Origin: Desulfosediminicola flagellatus
GTDB taxonomy: Bacteria > Desulfobacterota > Desulfobulbia > Desulfobulbales > Desulfocapsaceae
Direction: 5' to 3'
Length of the DNA stretch: 64,000 nucleotides
Assembly: GCF_005116655.2 (NCBI RefSeq)
Contig: NZ_CP050698.1
Coordinates: 6,094,501 to 6,158,500 of the forward strand
Shown here: positions 26,360 through 35,834 of the stretch, in pieces
Position numbering within the stretch: position 1 is the stretch's first letter
Layout: each line of letters opens with the position of its first letter
Notes under the pieces: model-generated
The model's input: only the letters and a program-made list of their open reading frames with translations
Database searches by the model: none
Told to the model about the DNA's origin: nothing
Program-made: the position numbers and the translations under genes

Positions 26360-26861
26360 AATCCAGTGCCTGAACAAAAAAGCATGTAGGTACCCTTAAA
26401 ATCATATTTATCTTTAAGGGAGGAAGACGAGTTAGAGTGCTGTTGGTGCTGTAAATTCCTGAAATCGGATCCAATTCTGAAAACATTACTGGACAAGAGC
26501 GTAATCTTCAATAAGAAAGCGTTATTTGTTATGAACATTTGTCGAAAAATGCGCTGGTATTTTGTAGCCCTGTATCTATTTGTTCATATTCATGATCTTT
26601 TGTTGAAGTATCGGATGGAAAAAATCATTCAAATCCCGGAATGAAATTCAGTGATGTATACTCATATCTAAGACGATGATTAAAGAAGGTGAGCCTGAAG
26701 TCCATATCAGAGATTTTGAGCCAGTGGGTGTGGACGATAGAAGCATGATGTCCCGCAGAACCCGACTTTTGAAATCTCAAAGAAGCAGAGATGGATAGAT
26801 AGTTCCAATTTGAAAACGGTGTGCTTCAGAATGAAAATATTGAGGTAGGAGGTAAGAGTAG
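26360..26861. other. Intergenic region between cyclase and DEP-flavoprotein
   Basis: About 500 bases between divergent genes with no coding sequence. An inverted repeat CCCTTAAA (26393-26400) with TTTAAGGG (26413-26420) lies just upstream of the cyclase. AGTGCCTGAAC at 26365-26375 matches the shared end of the 36619/44446 repeat family but is too short to call an element. Confidence 0.4.
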
Positions 26862-28835
26862 ATGGATGAAAAGGTATGTCTTACGGAAACTGATCTGGCT
26901 GGTTTGGGGAATGTTTTTCGAGCCAATGTAGACATTCAGGATCGCAAATATGGCTTTCCATCGAAAACATATGCGCGCTGTTTTGTCGGTGAGGAGGCAG
27001 TGCAGAAGCTGATGGAATCCGGTCTGGCTTCAGATGAAGAGGATGCTATCCGTTTGGGTAATATTTTACTTGAGAGTGGTTTTTTTCATCATGTACAGCG
27101 AGCGCATGTGTTCAAGAACGAATACCTTTTTTATCGTTTTGCCTCAGATGAAGACCATGGTCGGGTGCCTGATCAAATGGCTGGTATGGTTTCGGTGAAA
27201 TGGTCGGATTTTCTGGGAGAACTTAAAGCCGTGAGAGGTGCAGGTGGTTCTTTGCAGGCAACTGTTCCCGGGCCGGACGCCGATCTTGCCGATATGGAGC
27301 AGGTCGATCTTGAAGCTGTTGGTATTTCGCCCTTAGATGAATATAATGCAGCCCTTTTGGATAATGTTCATCCGAAAGAGTGGCAGGATCCCGATCCCAA
27401 GTCAAACTACAACCTTGTCGTGATTGGTGCAGGTGCAGGTGGACTGGTTACTGCTGCAGGTGCTGCAGGGGTTGGAGGACAGGTTGCTCTGATCGAATCT
27501 CATCTCCTTGGCGGAGATTGTTTAAATGTCGGATGTGTTCCTTCAAAAGCCCTGCTTCGTTGTGCTAAGGCTGCTGCGGCTGTTCGTGATGCCCATGAGT
27601 ACGGTGTGAAAATAGATGGTAATGTCTCAGTAGATTTTGGTTTTGTGATGGAGCGGATGCGAAAGTTGCGTGCCAGGATATCTCCCGTTGACTCAGCGGC
27701 CAGATTTTCCAGCCAACTCGGTGTTGATATGTTTCAGGGGCGTGCAGTATTTACCGGGAAAAACAGCGTAATGGTAAACGGCAAAACCCTCAAATTTGCT
27801 AAAGCAGTTATCGCTACAGGCGGAACTGCTGCAATCCCTAAAATTCCTGGCCTAGAGGTTGCGCGTTATCAGACCAATAGCTCTATTTTCAATATAACTG
27901 AGTTACCCAAACGATTGGGTGTAATTGGAGCAGGCCCAATCGGTCTTGAACTTGCTCAGGCTTTTCAACGTTTTGGTTCAAAGGTTACTGTGTTTTCCCG
28001 GAGTGGGACAATACTGCCTAAAGAAGACCCTGAAGCGGCAGAGCTGGTCAAGACTTCCATGATAAAGGATGGCGTGACCTTTGCTTTTAACTCAAGCTAT
28101 AAATGGGTTAAAGGGACAGCAGATAACGAGATAATTCGTGTGGCTGTGGATATTGCCGGCGAAGAGAAGATCATGGAGTTTGATGAACTTCTCATTGCCA
28201 CCGGCCGTAAACCTTCAGTGACCGGACTTGGGCTCGAGAAGGCGGATGTTGAGTTTGATCTGAGAAAAGGAGTCCTTGTCAATGATAAACTCCAGACCTC
28301 CAATCCAAATATCTATGCGGTAGGTGATGTTGCCAGTAAATATCAATTTACTCATATGGCTGACTTTATGGCACGGCTGGTGATAAAAAATGCACTGTTT
28401 TTCGGTCGCGATAAGGTGTCGGACCTGCTTGTTCCCTGGGCCACTTATACCGATCCTGAAGTTGCCCATGTCGGTTTGTATGAAAAAGATCTGGATGAAC
28501 GGGAGATTGCCTACACCACCTTCAAACGTGAATTCTCTCATGTTGACAGGGCAATAGTCGATGGCGAAGAGCAGGGGTATGTAAAAATTCATGTTGCAAA
28601 GGGCAAGGGACAGATACTCGGCGCAACAATTGTCGGCAGTCATGCAGGAGACATGATAAGCGAAGTCTCAGTTGCAATGCAGGCGGGAATGGGGCTTGGT
28701 AGTCTGGCAAGTGTAATACATCCTTATCCGACAGCGGCAGAGGCAATTCGTCAGTGCGGTGATGCCTATAACCGCGAGAGGCTGACACCTGCGGTAAAGG
28801 GCATTTTTCATAACCTTATGGCACTGAGGAGATAG
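26862..28835 (+). CDS. DEP-domain pyridine nucleotide-disulfide oxidoreductase (mercuric-reductase-like)
   Basis: A 657-residue fusion. Residues about 25-95 form a DEP domain (KTYARCFVGEEAVQKLM through NEYLFYRF), then a linker, then a full flavin disulfide reductase: FAD loop VIGAGAGG near 185, redox-active Cys220 and Cys225 in GGDCLNVGCVPSK, NAD(P) loop VIGAGPIG, YAVGDV, and the dimerisation domain with VIHPYPTAAEAIRQ. Lack of the C-terminal CC pair argues against true mercuric reductase. DEP domains normally bind membranes or GTPase regulators in eukaryotes and are rare on bacterial enzymes. GGAGG precedes the ATG. The physiological disulfide or quinone substrate is unknown. Confidence 0.88.
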   Translation: MDEKVCLTETDLAGLGNVFRANVDIQDRKYGFPSKTYARCFVGEEAVQKLMESGLASDEEDAIRLGNILLESGFFHHVQRAHVFKNEYLFYRFASDEDHGRVPDQMAGMVSVKWSDFLGELKAVRGAGGSLQATVPGPDADLADMEQVDLEAVGISPLDEYNAALLDNVHPKEWQDPDPKSNYNLVVIGAGAGGLVTAAGAAGVGGQVALIESHLLGGDCLNVGCVPSKALLRCAKAAAAVRDAHEYGVKIDGNVSVDFGFVMERMRKLRARISPVDSAARFSSQLGVDMFQGRAVFTGKNSVMVNGKTLKFAKAVIATGGTAAIPKIPGLEVARYQTNSSIFNITELPKRLGVIGAGPIGLELAQAFQRFGSKVTVFSRSGTILPKEDPEAAELVKTSMIKDGVTFAFNSSYKWVKGTADNEIIRVAVDIAGEEKIMEFDELLIATGRKPSVTGLGLEKADVEFDLRKGVLVNDKLQTSNPNIYAVGDVASKYQFTHMADFMARLVIKNALFFGRDKVSDLLVPWATYTDPEVAHVGLYEKDLDEREIAYTTFKREFSHVDRAIVDGEEQGYVKIHVAKGKGQILGATIVGSHAGDMISEVSVAMQAGMGLGSLASVIHPYPTAAEAIRQCGDAYNRERLTPAVKGIFHNLMALRR

Positions 28836-28974
28836 CTGCTGACTGTATGGTTATCACCAGGGCGATTAAGCTTATGTGGAGTGTTTTGCAATCAATGCTT
28901 GAAACAGTGCGATGGTGTGTGGATACTTCCATAGAAGGGCTTGTCAAATCGCATTTTAACATGAGAGAGAAATC

Positions 28975-30423
28975 ATGAAACATACAATGGGTGTTGCAGG
29001 GCTGGCAGTTATGGGGGAAAACCTTGTACTGAATATGGTATCGAAAGGTTTCTCTGTTGCTGTATACAATCGCACATATGCAAAAACGGAACAATTCTTA
29101 GCAGGCAGAGCGCAAGGGAAGGAAATTTCCGGTTTTCAGCAGGTTGAAGATTTTGTTGATGCCCTGGAGTCACCACGCAAGATCATGTTAATGCTTAAGG
29201 CGGGGCCTCCTGTCGACCAGTTTATAGAGCAGTTATTACCGCATCTTTCACCTGGTGATATTGTTATTGATGGTGGTAATTCCAACTACCACGATACCAC
29301 TCGAAGGGTAGCATATCTCGAAAGCAAAGGATTACATTTTATCGGTAGCGGTGTTTCCGGAGGTGAAGAAGGAGCTTTGAAAGGACCTTCCATAATGCCT
29401 GGTGGTTCAGCAGGAGCCTGGCCGTATGTAGAGCCTGTTTTCACTGCTATTGCCGCAAAAGTCGATGACGGGTCTTCGTGTTGTGCCTGGATGGGGCCTG
29501 AGGGAGCAGGCCATTTTGTAAAGATGGTCCATAACGGTATCGAATATGGAGATATGCAGCTCATTTGTGAGGCATATCACTTCATGAAATCGGTCCTTGA
29601 AATGTCTGCAGCTGAAATTCACTCAGTATTTATAGAATGGAACAACGGAGAACTGAGTTCGTACCTGATTGAGATAACTGCTGAGATTACCGGTTTTCTC
29701 GATGAAGATGGTGAACCCTTACTCGATAAAATTCTCGATGCGGCAGGGCAGAAGGGAACCGGTAAATGGACAGTGGATGCAGCACTCAATTTTGGCGTAC
29801 CGCTCTCGCTGATCAGTGAATCTGTTTTTGCCCGCTGTCTCTCAAGCTTTAAGGATCTACGTGTTGCCGCTTCGAAGCAAATAAGCGGCCATGTCTATAG
29901 CTTCGACCATGAAAAAGAGACAATGCTTAAAGATCTGGGACGAGCATTGTATGGTGCTAAAATCATGTCGTATACTCAGGGATTCGGACTGTTGCAGGCT
30001 TCTTCAAATGAGTTGGGATGGAATCTTAATTACGCCGAAATTGCCAGAATATGGCGTGGCGGCTGCATTATCAGATCGGCATTTCTCGACCGGATTACCG
30101 ATGCCTTTACTAAAAATCCGGGTCTGACCAATATGCTGCTCGATCCATATTTTCTTGGGATGATTGTAGATATCCAGGGGAGTTTGCGCAGGGTGGTGCG
30201 TACTGCGGTAATGGCGGGTATCCCGATGCCATGCCATAGTGGAGCAATCAGCTACTTCGACGGATTGCGTACCGCCAGACTGCCTGCAAACCTGCTTCAG
30301 GCACAGCGTGATTATTTCGGGGCGCATATGTATGAACGTGTCGACAAGCCGCGAGGCGAGTGGTTTCATACAAACTGGACAGGAGAAGGTGGAGACACCA
30401 CGTCAACGACATACTCAAAGTAA
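28975..30423 (+). CDS. gnd: 6-phosphogluconate dehydrogenase, decarboxylating
   Basis: A 482-residue protein of standard long-form length. MGVAGLAVMGENL is the NADP fingerprint, GGNSNYHDT and SGVSGGEEGA are substrate loops, and KMVHNGIEYGDMQ contains the catalytic lysine and conserved histidine and asparagine. The C-terminal all-helical dimer domain is complete. It oxidises 6-phosphogluconate to ribulose-5-phosphate with release of CO2 and NADPH in the pentose phosphate pathway. GAGAG precedes the ATG. It is 139 bases from the flavoprotein and in the same direction; no other pentose phosphate genes are nearby. Confidence 0.95.
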   Translation: MKHTMGVAGLAVMGENLVLNMVSKGFSVAVYNRTYAKTEQFLAGRAQGKEISGFQQVEDFVDALESPRKIMLMLKAGPPVDQFIEQLLPHLSPGDIVIDGGNSNYHDTTRRVAYLESKGLHFIGSGVSGGEEGALKGPSIMPGGSAGAWPYVEPVFTAIAAKVDDGSSCCAWMGPEGAGHFVKMVHNGIEYGDMQLICEAYHFMKSVLEMSAAEIHSVFIEWNNGELSSYLIEITAEITGFLDEDGEPLLDKILDAAGQKGTGKWTVDAALNFGVPLSLISESVFARCLSSFKDLRVAASKQISGHVYSFDHEKETMLKDLGRALYGAKIMSYTQGFGLLQASSNELGWNLNYAEIARIWRGGCIIRSAFLDRITDAFTKNPGLTNMLLDPYFLGMIVDIQGSLRRVVRTAVMAGIPMPCHSGAISYFDGLRTARLPANLLQAQRDYFGAHMYERVDKPRGEWFHTNWTGEGGDTTSTTYSK

Positions 30424-30456
30424 CATGCCTGACGTATGATGTGTTATTTTCGCAAA

Positions 30457-30648
30457 TTAAGAATCAAGCAATCCGGCAGCTTTCCAGAATGGTTTGATAT
30501 TTAATGCTTCTACCAGGTACTCTTCCCAGTGCTCTTCAGAATGAATACCGGTGAACTTCTCAGTATATTCATTTTTAATCAGTTTTTGCATTCGGTTGCT
30601 GGTTAGCCGCCACTCAATAGCGAGGTCATAGCGCTGTTCTGGTGTCAT
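30457..30648 (-). CDS. Small conserved-looking hypothetical protein (63 aa)
   Basis: A short frame with a strong ribosome binding site (TAGGAGA, about six bases before the ATG). The 63-residue product is charged and probably helical (EQRYDLAIEWRLTSNRMQK, EEHWEEYLVEAL), with no signal peptide or membrane segment. I do not recognise a family. It converges on gnd with a 33-base gap. The good ribosome binding site and amphipathic composition argue that it is real. Confidence 0.55.
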   Translation of the reverse strand: MTPEQRYDLAIEWRLTSNRMQKLIKNEYTEKFTGIHSEEHWEEYLVEALNIKPFWKAAGLLDS

Positions 30649-30962
30649 GTATTGTCTCCTATAAAGATTAAGTCTGGTATCACTATAGAAGAATCGTCTT
30701 ACATAAACCTTAAAGGCCCTGTAAAGACGAGATGAATTTTGAAATATATCATCTTTCCAGACAGTTGGCTGATGTGTTTATGGTGCTGTGCGTGAAGAAA
30801 ATACATATAGCTATATCTTAGGTATAGGAGATGTATGTGTTGTGCCCTTGCATCAGTCACATATTGCGAATTTGAAATTGTCAATTCCGGAAAGCTGGCT
30901 ATATAGTATAATATAAACAGAATTTTACTTTCTAACCCTCAATCCCCCGGCATACATACAAC
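30649..30962. other. Divergent control region for the 63-aa gene and the SpoIIE-ABC operon
   Basis: About 314 AT-rich bases. A perfect 12-bp palindrome ATATAGCTATAT lies at 30805-30816, flanked by ATACAT (30801-30806) and ATGTAT (30831-30836). A TATAAT at 30907-30912, about 50 bases before the phosphatase start, is a candidate -10 element without a matching -35, which would suit activation by a regulator. The phosphatase start has no clear ribosome binding site. Confidence 0.4.
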
Positions 30963-32807
30963 ATGCAACTGTTTCGGATATTACAGCCACGTACGCTGCA
31001 GCAGCGCAATACCCTCTATATACTGCTGCCGACGTTGATAGTGCTGTCGCTTATGGGACTGGTCAGTTTGATGCTGGTGAGGCAGGTGCTGCTGAAGCAA
31101 TGGGAGGAAACAGCTATTGCAAAGATGCAGCGGGCAGCTTTTGAAGTAGATCAGCGATTGTTACGTCCAAAACGGGTGCTTATGCTTTATCAGAAGCATG
31201 CCGGAGAAGAGTTTAATCGTCAGATTTCACGGTTTTTATTGGGAAGACTTCGGGAGATGGAGGGAGTCGTTCAAGTAAATTTTGAATGGGATGAACTGGA
31301 GCAGCCTGTCACCAACACACATACAACGGGGATGGGTTCCCGTGATGGAATGCGGTCTATGCAATATTCAAGAATGAGAACCCTGGATGTTACTCCGCCG
31401 CAATATGACGCTGATTTGCAGGGTGAGACGGTGTCGCTTGTTAGCGAATTCCACGATCTGGATAACCGTAAAATAGGCCAGTTGGTTGTGAAAATTTCTT
31501 TCTACGACCTTATCGACAGGATCGTCAAAACTCCCTGGTGGAAGAGTAATAAAGCTTTTCTGGTAGATCAGAAGGGACATATACTTGCCCGTACAGAGTT
31601 GTTTGAAGAAGCGACAGAGCCTGTTGATCCGACACGGCTATTCGGAACAGAAAGCAATTTGGAACAAAAAACGCTTGGTGCATTGCAAAAAGAGAGTTTC
31701 GGAACTGTTTTTGGTGAAGGTATGCCGCCAGAAGAAGTGAGCGGCTTCTATCGTTTGCAGGAGGCTCCCTGGACGATGGTGCTGATAGCGCCCGGCAATC
31801 TGGCTTTGCAACCTATCCTGAAGTTCAGGAAATACTATTTTCTCACTGGTGGTATCGGTATCATTCTAGCGCTTCTGCTGATACGTCTGACGACAAGTAC
31901 TACTGCTCATGCCATCAGCCGGGTGACAGATGCCGCACGCAATCTGGCCAAAGGTGAATTCGGCGAACCGCTGGTTGAACGGGGGCAGGACGAAGTCGCT
32001 CAGCTGACAAAGAACTTCAACATAATGACTCGCCAGCTCAAAGAACGCATGCTGTTGCAGGAAGCAATGGGGGTAGCACGTGAGGTCCAGCAGAATCTAT
32101 TGCCGCAATCGAGTTATCGGCTGGAAGGGCTTGATATCAGCGGGGCGAGCCTCTATTGCCAGGAAACAGGCGGGGATTATTACGATATTCTTCCCGATAA
32201 AAAAGAGCAATGCAGGGTGAATGTTGTGCTTGGTGATGTTGTTGGGCACGGTATCGGAGCTGCACTGCTTATGGCCTCAATCCGTGCATTTATTCGTTGC
32301 CGTACAGCGTTACCGGGAAGCCCGGCAGAGGTGATTGGCGACGTAAATGAACTCCTTTGTAGAGATACCGAACGGTCGGGAAATTTTGTAACACTTTTTT
32401 ATCTGGTTCTTAACCGGGATGAGCACCAAGTTCAGTGGGTCCGCTGTGGCCATGATCCTGCGATTGTGTATAATTTGGTGAATAATACCTTTTCAGAGCT
32501 TCGTGGAGAAGGGCTTGTGCTCGGATTCGACAGTGAATGGGAGTTTAAGGAGAGTACCCTCAATTTACCTGATGAATCCATAATTCTTCTGGGGAGTGAT
32601 GGCGTATGGGAAACGGAAAATGAGCATGGTGAACAATTTGGCAAGGAGAGATTGAAGGATCTGATTGCCAAAAAACATCATCAAAGCTCAGAGGAGATCA
32701 CCACTGCAATAACAGATGAAGTGACCCGCTTTAGAGGGAATAAACCGCAAGACGATGATGTTACACTTGTTGTCATTAAGACGACAGTGTGCAAAAAGAA
32801 CACGTGA
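30963..32807 (+). CDS. Membrane-bound SpoIIE/PP2C-type serine phosphatase with HAMP domain
   Basis: A 614-residue protein: TM helix 17-38, an extracytoplasmic sensor region about 41-288, TM helix about 291-309, HAMP about 310-362, and a SpoIIE-type PP2C phosphatase about 375-608. Metal-binding acidic residues are visible in GGDYYD, GDVVGHG and PQDDDVT. The family dephosphorylates STAS-domain anti-sigma factor antagonists, so it should switch the STAS protein encoded four genes downstream in response to an external signal. It is the first gene of an apparent five-gene operon; the exporter gene begins two bases after its stop. Confidence 0.9.
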   Translation: MQLFRILQPRTLQQRNTLYILLPTLIVLSLMGLVSLMLVRQVLLKQWEETAIAKMQRAAFEVDQRLLRPKRVLMLYQKHAGEEFNRQISRFLLGRLREMEGVVQVNFEWDELEQPVTNTHTTGMGSRDGMRSMQYSRMRTLDVTPPQYDADLQGETVSLVSEFHDLDNRKIGQLVVKISFYDLIDRIVKTPWWKSNKAFLVDQKGHILARTELFEEATEPVDPTRLFGTESNLEQKTLGALQKESFGTVFGEGMPPEEVSGFYRLQEAPWTMVLIAPGNLALQPILKFRKYYFLTGGIGIILALLLIRLTTSTTAHAISRVTDAARNLAKGEFGEPLVERGQDEVAQLTKNFNIMTRQLKERMLLQEAMGVAREVQQNLLPQSSYRLEGLDISGASLYCQETGGDYYDILPDKKEQCRVNVVLGDVVGHGIGAALLMASIRAFIRCRTALPGSPAEVIGDVNELLCRDTERSGNFVTLFYLVLNRDEHQVQWVRCGHDPAIVYNLVNNTFSELRGEGLVLGFDSEWEFKESTLNLPDESIILLGSDGVWETENEHGEQFGKERLKDLIAKKHHQSSEEITTAITDEVTRFRGNKPQDDDVTLVVIKTTVCKKNT

Positions 32808-32809
32808 AA

Positions 32810-35344
32810 ATGAAAAAAGACTCTACGCAAACATCACCGCCTTCGGTAATTGAAAGATCACTCTTTTACTGGGTGGTAAAGGGCAATGGCAAGCTGCAGG
32901 TTGTATTGTTGATTGCTATTCTGCTTGTTGTTGTTGCGCGTGTACTTCCACTTGAAATGCAGAAGAGAATCATTAATGAATCAATAGCGTTGAGGCAATT
33001 TGATCATCTGGTTCTCTATAGTATTATTTATCTCAGCTCTGTTGCAGCCGCAAGTGGCCTGAAGTTGGGTATCAACTACCTGCAGACGATCATTGGTGAG
33101 AAGGCAATGGTGGCAATGAGGCGGGAGCTGTACAAGCACATACTCACGCTACCACTTGCTTTTTTCCGAAAAACACATCCGGGAATGGTAGTCTCTTCAC
33201 TTGTAACCGAATTGAGTACAGCCGGATCATTTGCAGGAATGGCCATTGCTGTCCCGCTGACTAATATCCTTACCTTGCTGGCAATGGCTGGTTATCTGCT
33301 CTGGCTCAATACTAAACTCGCTTTGGCAACGCTTGGAATTTACCCGATTATTGTTTTTCTTCTTCCTTATCTGCAGAAGAAGGCGAATAGCGCCAATACT
33401 GTGCGGGTAGACTTATCTCGAAAAGTTGCCAGCCAGATTACCGAATCAATAACAGGTATTCAGGAGGTACAGGTTCATGGTGCCTACAGCCGTGAGAACA
33501 GTAAATTCGGAGAGTTGGCAGAGCTGCTGCGCAAGGTTCGTATACGTTGGACATTTCTTCGCTTCGGGATAAAAACCACCAATAATTTTTTCGTAAGTCT
33601 CGGGCCATTTATTGTATTTATGTTCGGTGGTTATCTTATTCTACGCGGTGAGTTGGAACTCGGTGCCATGGTAGCATTTCTTTCTGCTCAGGAGAAGCTG
33701 TACGATCCCTGGAAAGAGTTGATAGATTATTATCAGGTGTATCAGGATGCGAAGATTCGTTACGAGAGAACCATGGAGCATTTTGCAGCAAGTCCAGATT
33801 TTGATCCGGAATATATCACTGATCAGACGCACACCTTCACTGGTGGAATAGTTGTGGAGAATTTGTGTTTTGAAACCGCCGAAAGAACACGACTTCTTGA
33901 TGATGTCAGCTTTTCACTTGACCCGGGAATGCACCTGGCTGTAGTTGGATTTTCAGGAAGCGGAAAATCGACATTGGTACAGTGTATTGCACGTATGCAC
34001 AAATATAGTGCCGGACAGATCACTATTGACGGGTATGATGTGCAAGAGCTCACCAAAAAAGACATAATTAGTAATGTCGGATACATATCTCAGAATCCGT
34101 TTGTCTTTACCGGCTCCATACGGGAAAACCTTCTGTACGCGGATCAGGCGGTACGCGAAATAGGTGTGAGTGACGATAAGGTTGAAAAAGTGGAGATTCC
34201 ACGTGATCGGCTTATTCTCTCCCTGCAGCAGGCCGGGCTGTTTGTTGATGTCATGCGATTTGGCCTGGAAAGTCTGCTCGAGGCAGACAATAAAGAAATG
34301 GCGAAGAAAATTGTCCAAGTCCGGAAAAGCTTTAGTGAGAATTTCGGGGATCGTCTTTCAGGATATCTGGAATTTTATAACGCAGAACGATTTCTTTATT
34401 ATTCAACGATTGCAGACAACATTCTGTTTGGAACAGCTCTCGACCGTACCTTGAGTATAGATAAGCTGATAAGCAATGAAAAGATGCTTGGTTTTCTGCG
34501 ACATGCCAATCTGAAGACACCATTGCTGGAGTTAGGTATTGAGCTTGCGCGGCAGACTGTTGATATCCTGGCCGGTTTTGATAAGGTCGATATGTTCTTT
34601 AAGTACAGTCCGCTGGAGCCGGAGATGCTTGGGCAGTGTAAAAAACTGCTTGATTACCTGCAGAATCATGAGCCTTCAGAATTGAATGAGAAAGAAAAAA
34701 TCTTTTTTATCAAGCTGGCTCTCAGATTTATTCCTGGAGTACACAAAACCGCAAGTTTGACACCAGAACTTGAACAAATGATACTTGCCGGTAGATCAGT
34801 CTGGGTTAAGTGGAGTGAAAAGCATTATTCCGGTAAATTCAGTCATTATGATGAAAATACATATATTTTCGATCAGTCGATCTTAAATAACATTTTCTTT
34901 GGCAGGGTGCGAACCGATTTGCCTCATGCCCAGGAGAAGATCAACCAGGCAATTATTCAGTTGTTGATCGAGCAGGACGTTCTCGAGGAAATTGCGGGTA
35001 TCGGGATGGAATTCGAAGTGGGTAGCATGGGTGACAGGCTCTCCGGTGGACAACGGCAGAAACTTGCAATTGCAAGAGTATTGCTTAAACAAGCCAAGAT
35101 TATCATCATGGATGAAGCAACCTCGGCGCTCGATAATAAATCCCAGACCCGCATCCAGAAATTGATTGAAACACGTTGGAAGGGTAGAAAAACTGTAATT
35201 TCAGTAGTACATCGCCTTGATACAATCAAAAACTTTGATAATGTGGCGGTTATGAAGGCAGGAAAAATCATCGAATTCGGGCCGTATTCCAGCCTGATGG
35301 AGAAAAAGGGGGTACTGTATGAGCTTGTCTCTGGAAGGCGGTAA
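32810..35344 (+). CDS. ABC exporter (fused permease-ATPase) with large insertion in the ATPase domain
   Basis: About 844 residues. The N-terminal third is a six-helix type I exporter membrane domain. The ATPase domain begins near residue 350: Walker A GFSGSGKST (about 33948-33974), Q-loop YISQNPF, ABC signature LSGGQRQK (about 35041-35064) and Walker B IIIMDEATSALD. Walker A and signature are about 360 residues apart instead of the usual 100 or so, so some 260 extra residues sit between Q-loop and signature. The insert contains two further Q-loop-like ends (STIADNILFG near 34405, QSILNNIFFG near 34874) and a degenerate signature GDRLSGYLEF near 34349, as though copied from ATPase sequence. 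I chose the ATG at 32810; an in-frame GTG at 32789 overlaps the phosphatase gene. Substrate unknown. Confidence 0.85.
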   Translation: MKKDSTQTSPPSVIERSLFYWVVKGNGKLQVVLLIAILLVVVARVLPLEMQKRIINESIALRQFDHLVLYSIIYLSSVAAASGLKLGINYLQTIIGEKAMVAMRRELYKHILTLPLAFFRKTHPGMVVSSLVTELSTAGSFAGMAIAVPLTNILTLLAMAGYLLWLNTKLALATLGIYPIIVFLLPYLQKKANSANTVRVDLSRKVASQITESITGIQEVQVHGAYSRENSKFGELAELLRKVRIRWTFLRFGIKTTNNFFVSLGPFIVFMFGGYLILRGELELGAMVAFLSAQEKLYDPWKELIDYYQVYQDAKIRYERTMEHFAASPDFDPEYITDQTHTFTGGIVVENLCFETAERTRLLDDVSFSLDPGMHLAVVGFSGSGKSTLVQCIARMHKYSAGQITIDGYDVQELTKKDIISNVGYISQNPFVFTGSIRENLLYADQAVREIGVSDDKVEKVEIPRDRLILSLQQAGLFVDVMRFGLESLLEADNKEMAKKIVQVRKSFSENFGDRLSGYLEFYNAERFLYYSTIADNILFGTALDRTLSIDKLISNEKMLGFLRHANLKTPLLELGIELARQTVDILAGFDKVDMFFKYSPLEPEMLGQCKKLLDYLQNHEPSELNEKEKIFFIKLALRFIPGVHKTASLTPELEQMILAGRSVWVKWSEKHYSGKFSHYDENTYIFDQSILNNIFFGRVRTDLPHAQEKINQAIIQLLIEQDVLEEIAGIGMEFEVGSMGDRLSGGQRQKLAIARVLLKQAKIIIMDEATSALDNKSQTRIQKLIETRWKGRKTVISVVHRLDTIKNFDNVAVMKAGKIIEFGPYSSLMEKKGVLYELVSGRR

Positions 35345-35834
35345 CAGGCAGATCCCGGAGTTGCAGCGAAACATGGAAATCCTCAAAGAGGTGTCATTTT
35401 TTGAAGGTTTTCCGGTGGAGGTACTGAAACTTCTGGCATATTTATGCGTCCGTGGAGAGTATGAAGAGGGGGACATCATTTTTGAGAAGGGTGATGATCC
35501 CGGAATGGCTTATTATATCTTATCAGGTTCGACTGTGCTCGTTCGGGATGGTAGTCAGGGGGAGGAAAAACTCAGAAGCTATGCCGCAGGCGAATTCATT
35601 GGCGGATTTTCATTGCTCGGACCGATGCCTGCTCTTTTTACATTACGGGCTGAAACGCAACTATCGGCGATTATTCTCACCCGGGAACAATTTACCAAAG
35701 TACTGGAGCAGCATGTTGAGTTGAATCCGCTGTTGAGAAAGGCAATGCTCAAGCAACTTCGGCGCTGGGAAAAGCTCAACATCGAAGAACTTGATACCTG
35801 CTGTCTGCAGAAAGTCGGTGTAACGTTGCTATGA
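35319..35834 (+). CDS. Cyclic-nucleotide-binding domain protein
   Basis: A 171-residue stand-alone CNB domain (about residues 25-145): GDIIFEKGDDPGMAYYILSGS and the phosphate-binding-cassette region around AGEFIGGFSLLGPMPALFTL. The canonical cassette arginine (usually RxA) is not evident, so the ligand may not be cAMP or cGMP. There is no DNA-binding domain, unlike Crp. It overlaps the end of the exporter gene by 26 bases and overlaps the next gene by four, so it is translationally embedded in the partner-switching operon and probably modulates the exporter, phosphatase or kinase. Confidence 0.82.
   Translation: MSLSLEGGNRQIPELQRNMEILKEVSFFEGFPVEVLKLLAYLCVRGEYEEGDIIFEKGDDPGMAYYILSGSTVLVRDGSQGEEKLRSYAAGEFIGGFSLLGPMPALFTLRAETQLSAIILTREQFTKVLEQHVELNPLLRKAMLKQLRRWEKLNIEELDTCCLQKVGVTLL

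Noticed and set aside
26365..26380. Third copy of the 36619/44446 repeat end
   Set aside because: Only 11 uninterrupted bases match and no element body or second terminus is visible, so chance cannot be excluded.
26862..28835. Annotation of the flavoprotein as mercuric reductase
   Set aside because: The N-terminal heavy-metal domain and C-terminal cysteine pair are missing and no mer genes are nearby; only the disulfide reductase core is shared.
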